Shown one piece after another: positions 34,701 through 45,895 of a DNA stretch of 64,000 nt. The notes beneath the pieces are model-generated. The model did no database searches. It saw nothing but the letters and a program-made list of their open reading frames with translations, and was not told the DNA's origin. Within the stretch, counting starts at the first letter, position 1; every line of letters begins with the position of its first letter. Source of the DNA: Stramonita haemastoma (Eukaryota > Mollusca > Gastropoda > Neogastropoda > Muricidae); the NCBI GenBank assembly GCA_030674155.1, contig CM060342.1, positions 13,226,531 through 13,290,530 of the forward strand, written 5' to 3'. The position numbers and the translations under genes are program-made.

Positions 34701-36595
34701 TGTTTTATTTTATTTTATTTATTTGTTTTATTCTTTTATATCGAGGATAATGAGATAAACACTCTTGTGCTTTTTTTACATCCAGTCCCTGTGTGTATGC
34801 AGTTTTGTAAATGTCATCTGTTCCCACAGGCGCATGTTGGCCTGCTCTTACAAAAAGTGGGACAGGATTTAACGTGTGCGCAAGATGTTCTGTGTGCATT
34901 CACGTATGGGGCCTCGGTTTACAGTCTCATCCGAAAGACTTTTGGGGAGAGTGGAGTCAGCACTGTTGTTAACTCCAGGGGGAAAATCCCCTCAAACAGG
35001 AATCGAACCCGGGTCGTCAAATTGCGAGCGCAATGTTCTGACCATTAGGCTATCCCGTCCCAGTGTGTGTGTGTGTGTTCTGACCATTAGGCTATCCCGA
35101 TTCAGTGTGTGTGTGTGTATTGTTGGACAGGTGTTTGGACTGGGGAACAAGACATACGAGCATTTCAACGCCATGGGGAAGTACGTGGACAAGCGTTTGG
35201 AGGAGCTGGGGGGGAAGAGGATCTATGACCTGGGTGTGGGGGACGATGACGCCAAGTGAGTGCACGTGTCTCTAGCCAGTCTCTTTGTGTCCCTGTGTCT
35301 GTCATATCATTGGTGTTAACATCTCCAGTTCTGCATAGAAGAAAATCCCTATGTCTGTGACATCATTGATTATAACATGTCACAGTTTAAAAAAAAACAA
35401 CAACAACCAAACCTCCCCCAAAACATGTCACAGTTCTGCAAAGAAGACTACAGCTTCCAACTTGCGAATGTGTTGTTATGTTAAATAAGCATAAAAAATT
35501 GTTTCACCAAAAACAGTTCTTTTGTATTGAAAAAAAAGAAGTTCTTTTGTACTGAAGCATGTAAAATTGTCATATTTTGGGGTGATGTTTTTATCATGGT
35601 TGTTGGTATGTGTGACCATGTAATTCCATGTATTTTTGAAAGAAGAGAAAATACCATGAAGGGGGAAAACAAATTCTTTTAAAGTGTTCTAGCGAATGAG
35701 AGTGTGGACTTGAGAGAACTATATAGATAAGTAAGAATTGGAAGAGTGAAAAAAATAAAAATAAATAAAAATAATAAGATTTTTTTTTTTTTAATTAGAA
35801 GTGTGAAACAAACTGGGTTAGTTACATGAAATGTGAAGTTGGTTGATGGTGGACAAAATCGGTCGCATACACTAAATCTCACAATTTGGTGTACCATGGA
35901 GCTCTAGCCAAGAATAGGGGAGGGAGGGGTAACCCAGTAAAAGCTTTGAGTGCTTTAACCCTTATTGCCCTGGTGCACCCATTAGCGCCCATTTCTCGTC
36001 CTGGCTCTGTGTAAATGGTCCATTTAGTCATTTATGCACGTGTGTGCTGTGAAGACTTTTATTTCCCAAGGCTGGGGACCTTTCAGTATAAAAAGCATCC
36101 CCACCTTCTGGAAATTCTGTACAAGGAAATCCCTCTTTTCTATCCCTCTCTTTGTTTCTGCCTTGTTCCTTTTTCTTCCTGTCACCTCCTTCTGGTCTAT
36201 TTTCTGCCTTCTTGGTCCATTCTCCTGCCTTTTTTCAGAAAGACTTAGAAAATAACATTTCTCTCTCATACCGAGGTTGGTTTTGCTGGGCCTGACTTGT
36301 CAGGCACTTTAAACAGCAGCAACACTTTTACTCAAATGACAGACAGTAGTAGCTGACTGAGCGATTGACAAAGAATGATGACTTTTAGGTGTGTGTGTGT
36401 GTGTATGTCAGGGCAGAAAAAGGTATTTGAAGAACAGCAGAAAGGGGAGTGTTTTAATGACTTTTTCTGCTTTTAAGGTAGTGAGTGAAAGTGTATATAT
36501 TATGGTATGTGTGTGTGTTTGAGTTTTGTGTGTGCACATGCAGGCATGTGTACCTGCTCATGTTTGCATGCAGTGTTTGCATACATACATGTTTG

Positions 36596-36630
<35 letters not shown>

Positions 36631-37533
36631 CATTGAAGAAGACTTTGTGATGTGGAGGGAGAAGTTCTGGCCAGTGGTCTGTGAGCAGTATGGTGTGGAG
36701 GCTACTGGTGAAGACATCAAGTGAGTGGAGAAAGAACGGCTGAACCATACCTCAGATATTGTTCAGATATATATGAATATGTAGCGCTTGTGTTCCCCAA
36801 GTCAGCGTTGAGCGTGGTTACCAGTTGGATGGGTGACCGTTTGCGCGCCTTGGATTCAGTACAGTTCCCCTGTTCGCCCAGCTGTAAATGGGTACCTGCC
36901 CTCTTTAGGGTCAGGGAAGGTAAAGCAGCGAGGGAGAGGAGATGGGCGCCGCCCTCAACATGCTGGCTCCTAGAGAAGCTGAGGTCTGTGACACCTCGCT
37001 CCCCTACGACCATCTAGGTTATGGGACACCTTTACCTTACCTTTTTATGTGGATATGTGATGCTCCACCACATAATGAGTCGCATCGCACCAGGGGTCAA
37101 TTTTCAGTTATCGACATATTATTAATCTGCTATGAAAATGCTATTCAATGCAAAAAAAAGATTGAAGATTGGACAAATCTATGATAAGTTATTTTAAAGT
37201 GAAATGATAGATGGTGGAAAGTGAAAAAATGAGAAATTGACATGAGCATGGTAAAATGTGGTCAGAATGAGGGCTGTGGTATCTTTAAACACCTTTTAAA
37301 GCAAATGGAAACAAACTTAAGCTTTGATATTTCAGTACAAGATAGAATAATGACTATGATTTTGTAATTGATCAAAATTTCAAAATTGAAATCCTCACCA
37401 CCCCCTCTTGCCTAAAATGGTTCCTTATGCAAAACCTGCCCTACAAGAAAATCATGAGGCTCTGGGTTCAGTATCTAGCCTGCCCTTTCTTATCGGTTTG
37501 ATGAGAAAAATTGATCCGAATATCATTGCGTGT

Positions 37534-37616
<83 letters not shown>

Positions 37617-40267
37617 GGTGGTGAGTGAGTGAGTGAGTGAGTGAGTGAGTGAGTGAGTGAACCTAAAGACAAACCTGCTTTTTGTCCAATATTTTGGGCA
37701 TGTATTTGCCTTTGTTAGTGGTACAAATTGCCTGCAGACTAAGTATTAGACATATTTCTGTATATATGTTATTGATAATCATTTTTATTATATATATTCA
37801 TATATCTGAGTATATTTAGTGATAAGTATGTGTGTGTGTGTGCAGCACAAGACAGTTCACTTTAACAGAGTACAAAGAGGAAGAGGTTCCGGAGAAAGTA
37901 TTCACAGGAGAGGTTGTACGTGTTGGTGCTTTGAGAGACCAGAGACCGTGAGTAATGTATTGAGTGTGTTAGTATGAATCAGAATCAGAAAACTTTATTG
38001 CCATTAAGTCAGAACGAGACTTATTTGACACCAAACGTAAACGTATTTAACATTCTTAAAAGATGTAGATTCTTAGATATGTAATGTATCTATGTTCTTG
38101 CTCTTCTGGAAAAAGAATCGTGCACATATTTGATCATATCTAGCAGACAGTCCTCGTTGTTGAAAAACTTACTCATATTCTTGTAGTTATTCATATTATT
38201 CATTTCCTTAATATTGACATTAGATAGAAATGTTTTTCTTAAATCATCATATACTGTACAAACATCAAGTAAGTGATACTCGTCTTCTATTTTTTTACAC
38301 CATTTGCATTTTCTTTCTTCTTTCGGTATATTCATATATCTCCCTTGCTCTATGTGTGTGTGTATGTGTGTGTGTGTTTGTGTGTGGGTGCATATGTTGA
38401 GTGTGTATGAGAGACCAGAGACCATGAGTAATGTATTGAGTGTGTTTGTGTGTGGGTGCATTCATGAGTGTGTATGCACATGCACATGCATGCATATGTG
38501 TGTGTGTGTAGGTTTGATTATTTTGTGCATTCTTCTATACAAACTGCACACGATAATCAGTTTTTGTGTATGTGTGGTATTGTGTATGTGTGGTATTTGT
38601 GTGTGTGTGTGTGTGTGAGTGTGAGCGTGTGTGTGTGTGTGTGTGTGTATTCATCTTGCATTGTAAACTTTATACTGGTTTGTGCTAAAGTTTTTACCAA
38701 AGATTGTGGCAAAATATTCATCTTAACTGTCTACTTATAAAAAAAAGAATAATAAAATAAAAAAATTTCTAAACTAAAAAAACCTGTCTATTTATTGTGT
38801 ATTATGCTTTTATATTGAACATTTCACAGAGATTATTCAAATTATCTGTCGTGGATTAATCCAAATGATTGTCGTTGATTGTGGCAGACCGTTTGACGTG
38901 AAGAATCCATACCTAGCCCCTCTGACAGTGAACCGGGAACTCCACAAAGGTGGAGACCGTTCCTGTATGCACATTGAGCTGGATATATCGGCCTCTAAAA
39001 TCAGGTGTGTGGTGGGGTGGTGTGGGTGGGGGGGGTGGTGTGGGGTGAGGTGTGGTGTGTGTGTGTGATTGCTCCTGTATGCACATTGAGCTGGATATAG
39101 CGGGCTCTAAAATCAGGTGTGTGGTGGGATGGGGTGTGATTGTGGTGTGTGTGTGTGTGATTGTTCCTGTATGCACATTGAGCTGGATATATCAGGCTCT
39201 AAAATCAGGTGTGTAGTGTGGGGTGGGGTGGTGTGATGTGTGTTGGTGGGGTGGTGTGATGTGTGGGGTGGGGTGAGGTGTGGTGTGTGTGTGTGTGTGA
39301 TTGTTCCTGTATGCACATTGAGCTGGATATATCGGCCTCTAAAATCAGGTGTGTGGTGGGGTGGGGTGGTGTGATGTGGTGTGTGTGTGTGATTGCTCCT
39401 GTATGCACATTGAGCTGGATATATCGGCCTCTAAAATCAGGTGTGTGGTGGGGTGGGGTGGGGTGAGGTGTGGTGTGTGTGTGTGATTGTTCCAGTATGC
39501 ACATTGAACTGGATATATCGGCCTCTAAAATCAGGTGTGTGGTGGGGTGGGGTGAGGTGTGGTATGTGTGTGTGATTGTTCCTGTATGCACATTGAGCTG
39601 GATATAGCGGGCTCTAAAATCAGGTGTGTGGTGGGATGGGGTGTGATGTGGTGTGTGTGTGTGTGTGATTGTTCCTGTATGCACATTGAGCTGGATATAT
39701 CAGGCTCTAAAATCAGGTGTGTGGTGTGGGGTGGTGTGTGATGTGTGTGGTGGTGGTGAGTTTGTGTGTGGTTGGGGGTGAGGTGTGGGTGTGTGTGTGT
39801 GTTGATTGTTCCTGTATGCACATCGAGCTGGATATATCAGGCTCTAAAATCAGGTGTATGGTGTGGGGTGTGTGTTGGTGTGGTGTGGGGTGTGTGTGTG
39901 TGATGGTGTGTGTGTGTGTGGTTGGGTGGGGTGTGGGGTGGGTGGTGTGTGTGTGTGATGTGGTGTGTGTAGTGTGTGTGTGGTGGGGTGGGGTGTGGTG
40001 TGTGATGTGATGTGATGTGGTGTGGTGTGGTTGTAGCGTGGTGTTTGGTGTGGTGTGGTGTGTGGTGCATGTGTGTGTGTGTTGTGTGCGCGTGCGCGCG
40101 CATGCATGTGTGCGTGCGTGCATACATGTGTTCCTGTATGCATTTTGAGCTGGGTATATTGGGGTTCAGAAATCGTGTTTGTAGTGTAGTGGGTGAATGA
40201 GTGGGTGTGGGTGTGTGTTAGTGGATGGGTGAGTGAATGTGTACTCTGTGTGTGTGTGTGGTGTGTG

Positions 40268-40302
<35 letters not shown>

Positions 40303-41903
40303 GTGCGTGCGTGCGTGCGTGCATGTGTTACTGTATGCATTTCAAGCTGAATATATTGGGGTTAAAAAAATCGTGTTTGTAGTGTATGAGTGAATGTGTG
40401 GGTGTGGATGTGTGTTAGTGGATGGGTGAGTGAATGTGTACTCTGTGTGTGTGTGTGTGTTTTTGTGTGTGTGTGTATGTGTGTGTGTGCATGCACGCTT
40501 ATGCAGGTGTAACCCCAGGTTATAGTAGGAATTTGGGGGGAGGGGGTGGAGTCAGCACTGATGTCAACTTCAGAGGAGAAAATGCCCTCAAACTGGCATC
40601 TTTGTGACGGTTCTAACCCACACCCGAGCCACCGCTGTAGTCTAGTGGTTAGGGCGTTGGACTCGTAATCTAAAGGTTGCGGGTTCAATCCCAGCTTTCG
40701 GCTATGCCGTTGTGCCCTTGGAAAAGGCACTTTATGGCTATTTTCTCACCCCACCCAGGTGTAAAAGGGGTACCAACCTTGTGTTTGGGGTTAACCCTGC
40801 GATAGACTGGCGTCCTATCCAGGGGGGAGTCTATGACTCTCAGTCGCTTAACGCCACAGAAACCGGGATAAGCACCGGCCTGATGAGCCTTAGTCTCAGG
40901 ACAGACTTTAACTTTTTAACTAACCCACACCCTCTGACTTCAAAGTCCAAACTGTAACCACTGGGCTGTCCTGCCCCCCATGTAAAAGTGAAAATGCTCC
41001 TTTTGTCGTTGCAGATACGAGGCTGGGGATCACGTGGGTGTTTACCCTATCAACGACCTTGACACTGTGGAAAAGATCGGCAAACGACTCAACATTGACC
41101 TCGGCACAGTGTTCTCACTGAAAAACATTGACGGTTAGTATGGTGTGAATGTCGATTGGTTCTTATGTCTCTTCTTTGTTTTTGTTTTTGTTGTGGGTTT
41201 TTTTTTCTTTTTTTAGACGAGTCAAAACAAGACACATGGGAAGGAAGAATAACCTTGTGGTTTAAGTGTCAAAGTGGGATTATTTTCCCTTGGTGTCCCA
41301 AGCCTAAGGCTCATCAGGCCGGTGCTTATCCCGGTTTCTGTGGCGTTAAAGCGACTGAGAATCATAGACTCTCCCCTGGATAGGACGCCAGTCTATTGCA
41401 GGGTTAACCCCCAACACATGGTTGGTACCCCTTTTACACCTGGGTGGGGTGAGAAAATAGCCATAAAGTGCCTTTTCCAAGGGCACAACGCCATAGCCGA
41501 AAGCTGGGATCGAACCCGCAACCTTTAGATTACGAGTCCAACACCCTAACCACTCGACTACCGCGGCGGCGGTGAGAGCTCTGAGGTTCACCAATTGTGA
41601 GATTTTGTGTATGCTGCCGTTTTTTGTCCACCACTAAGGCTTTCTGACTTTGGGGATAATATCTAAGTACAAGTCCAGTATGCATGTGTTCTAAAAATTT
41701 TGTCATCTGTTCCAACTGGCATGCAGTGGTTTACTCTTCACATAGGCGGGAAAGGTTTTTTGGTGGGGGTTTTTTGTTGGCCTTCCTTGTTAAAAGCTGC
41801 TGGGTTCATCAATGGTGAGTTTTTTTATGTATGCAACTGTTTTTACACATCATTAAGGTAGCCACATTCTGACTTGGGGAAAATAGGTTTTCCTTAGACT
41901 ATG

Positions 41904-41934
<31 letters not shown>

Positions 41935-42318
41935 CAAAAATCAAAACAAAAAACAAAAATATATGGAATTTATGTAGCGCTCTCCAGTATCCACTCTTTA
42001 TAACTCTCGATCCGCTATTTATATAGCGCTATCCACTATCCATCCCCCTCCCCCCAAAGTGTTTTCTTGTTACTGACAAATCATTTTCTGTTTGTTGCTT
42101 TCAGACGAAGCCAGCAAGAAGCATCCGTTCCCTTGTCCGTGCTCGTACCGCACGGCTCTGTCGCACTATGTGGATATACAGACACCCCTCGCACCCACGT
42201 GCTGAGGGAGCTGGCTGACTATGCTTCAGACCCCAAGGAGAAAGATTTCTTGATCAAAATGACCCAGGCTACAGAAGAGGGAAAGGTAGGGGGTGTTTGT
42301 GTGTATACGTATGTATGG

Positions 42319-42353
<35 letters not shown>

Positions 42354-42493
42354 GTGTGTGTGTGTGCACGTGTTGTGTGTGTGTGTGTGTATATGTGCGT
42401 GTGTGTGTATACACTTAGCTAGTACCTACCCATCACTGTCACTGTGTGTGTGTGCGCATATATATATATATATATTATATATATATATATATC

Positions 42494-42527
<34 letters not shown>

Positions 42528-42926
42528 GGGGGCAGGATAGCTTAGTGGCCAGAGCGCTAGCTTTCCCCCAGTCAAGTTAAGCTGTGTCGAGCGTGGTTAC
42601 CAATTGGATGGGTGACCATTTCCGCGCCTTGGCTACAGTACATTTCCCCCCAGTTCACCCAGCTGTCAATGGGTACCCGCCCTCTTTAGGGTCAGGGAAG
42701 GTAAAGCAGCGAGGGGGAGGAGATGGGCGCCGCCCTCAACATGCTGGCCCCTAGAGAAGCTGAGGTCTCTGATGCCTCACTCCCCTACGACCACACAGGT
42801 TATGGGACACCTTTACCTTAATGTATATATATTTTTTCACTGCATTTCATGTATGTGTGTCCCTCAAAGTCAGTACTGGGACTGGGTGGTGAAGGATCAC
42901 CGCAACATCCTGGCCATTCTGGAGGA

Positions 42927-42996
<70 letters not shown>

Positions 42997-45821
42997 TTAC
43001 ACTAACCCAATACCTACATGTCTATTTCACTGTATATATATACGTGTGTCTCCCTCAGAGCCAGTACCTGGACTGGGTGGTGAAGGATCACCGCAACATC
43101 CTGGCCATCCTGGAGGACCTGCCCTCCCTCCACCCCCCCCTGGATCACCTGCTGGAGCTCCTGCCCAGACTCCAGGCGCGCCTCTACTCCATCTCCTCCT
43201 CCCCCAAGGTGAGGAGCAGGCACTGCTGCTGCTGCTGCTGCTGCTGGTGGTGGTGGTGGTGTTGGTGCCTGTGGAACACCTGTTACAGGCGCTGTAGCCG
43301 TGTGGTTAAAGATAATGGTCTGTGTGGTTAGTGGGGTTATAGACAACAAGTTTGGGTTGGATTGAGGGGTTAACCCCGCTTAGTCTCGAAGTGGGATTTT
43401 CCAGGATTGAGTAATTGCCCCCCCCCTGTTTGTCTGTTTAAGAAATAATACAGTTTACTATGGCTCCAATACATAGTTGATTTTGTGTATGCGTTTCTAG
43501 CAGTTGATGTCAGATTTAAAAATAAAAAAGAAGGGGGGGGGGTTGAACGGATGATACATGGAGGTAGAGGGAAGCGGTAGTTACAAACCAGTTATTCGAA
43601 TACATCTTTCAATAACATATTCCCATGTCATCAAGAAATAAACATAGCTAGGTTGACAACCTCTGAACACACAAAATTTTCTATTTTGCCGCACTAGTAA
43701 ATTGTTACCGTAACAAATTTTTCATACATGAACATAGTTAATTCTTTTTTATCCTTTAGATGTGTAATCCTTAACCCTAGTAGCGCTGTTATAACGGCAG
43801 CGGTACTAGGTGCTGCTGGCTGAATTAACAGCAGCCATTGTTGATTTGCAGTAGGGTGGGGTCAAACAACTCCTGATATTGATATGTAAAACTAAACTAA
43901 GTGTGTAAAGTTGTAAATCACTGGAAAGCTTAGATAACAAGCTTTTAAAAGAGTGAAATTTTATAGCAGCATGTAGTGTTTATGATAATGTAAAAAATAA
44001 ATAAAGTTTAAAAACTGCGAGTGCACTACCAATCACTGTTGCGATGTCAGTGACCCAGATTGATTTTAACACGATATGCAATGTTGTTGCGGTGCAAAAA
44101 TGTCATGATTCGATAAATACTGTCTCTTGACATAAGTTTTGAAAAAATAAAGAGCTTCCATGGCTTTATCGGTCGTCAAATACTCGGAAAAGTCCAGCGA
44201 AATGATCGACGCGATCGCGATCGTCATGGCGGTGAACACTTATTTCGTGCGAACTGGCGGCGTTCTATGACGAAAATACGACAATCGCTTGATTTCGTGT
44301 GATGCAAAGTACTCGACAGCATATAGAAATGACTTAAAAACAGTTATTTCGAAGCCGTGTTGCGTTAAAATAAAGTAAAACAATGTATGACATCGAAATC
44401 GCCCGGTAGCTATGAAGTGCTTTGGACAAAACTTAGCGCCGCTCGATTCAGTCCGATCGCGATCAATTTTTCCGAAGTTTTTCAAAAATATTTCACAATC
44501 CTTACCTTATCGTCTCTATTATCGTTTAATTCAACCAAATCCAGCCTCTAAAACTCCTCATCGCCGTCAATATCGTCAAAAAACTCGAAAAATACTTCGA
44601 GTGATACGAGCGCAAACACTTTGCCGCCATTTTGTTTTCAGGCGATCGACGTTCGTCCAAAAAAAAAAAAAAATACACCTCTAAACCAATCAGAATCCTC
44701 GTTGCTTGCGACTGCGGACGACCTTCACCCATTTCTGCGGCCCTACAATGGCCTTCACGTTCATTGGATGACCTTTGAAAGCGAAAGAAAGCCTTCAATT
44801 ACGATCACCGACGTCATCGCGGAATATTCCGGGAGCCGCCAGAAATGCTGCACTACGTCACTCCGGAGTAATCCGGGAACAGCGCTACTAGGGTTAAGTC
44901 GTAACTTTAAGTGAATGTCTCATGTTGTGAGATGACAAAGCATTTGGATTGAAATCGCAATGCACACTGACTTCACTCTCCGTCCCCTTCCACACTCAGG
45001 TACAACCAAACATCATCAGCATCACAGCAGTACTGGTGGACTACACCACACGGACCGGACGACCGGTCAAGGGCGTGGCCACCTCGTGGCTGAAGGAGAA
45101 ACAGCCGGACAACGGACACAAGCAGTGTGTGCCCATCTACGTGCGCAAGTCGCAGTTCAGACTACCCTTCAAGCCCAGCACGCCCGTCATCATGATCGGA
45201 CCTGGCACTGGGCTGGCTCCCTTCCGCGGGTTTGTGCAGGAGCGAAACTTCCTGCATAAAGAGGGTACGGTTGGTTTGTGGGAGTGTGTGTATGTGAGAG
45301 AGAGAGGAGAGTGGGGGTGGGGGTGGGTGGGTGGTGTGGGTGTTGTGTGCTGGTGGGTTGGTGGGTGTTTGTGTGTGTGATAGTGTGTGTGTGTCTTCTT
45401 CTTCTTCTCTCGTTCGCTTTACACTGTCAGATGTGTCCGAGAAAAATAATGGCATGTCCTTTCCAGCTCCTCTCGTGGGCTGCACAGATTGGTCTGTAGG
45501 GTTATCTCCGTCGGCCACACTTTCTTCCTCAGGTCGCTGAATAGCGTACACCTCTGAAGGATGTGCTCGCCTGTCTGGTTTTCTTTACCACAGGCACACA
45601 GGGGGAAAGGAGCAAGTTTCAGTTTTGTGGACATATGGTGGTTTAGCCTGTTGTGCCCAGTGCGGAGTCTTAGAATTGTGACTTGATCTTCTCTTTTGAG
45701 GTGGTGGTAGTCATCCTTCTCTACTCTAGGTCGGGCCATAGATTTAATGATTGTCTTCTTTTCATGGAAGGTAAGGCTACTTTCACACTGTTCTTTCTGT
45801 GCCCCCTGTTTTGCAAGTTCA

Positions 45822-45895
<74 letters not shown>

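Noticed and set aside
39065..39860. Regular repeat-spacer layout resembling a CRISPR array
   Set aside because: The repeats are copies of the adjacent exon edge, spacers are GT-rich and similar to each other, and the context is a eukaryotic intron.
42550..42640. Possible 5S rRNA gene
   Set aside because: Only the internal control region is similar; the 5' and 3' parts that form helix I are missing and the segment is embedded in a SINE.
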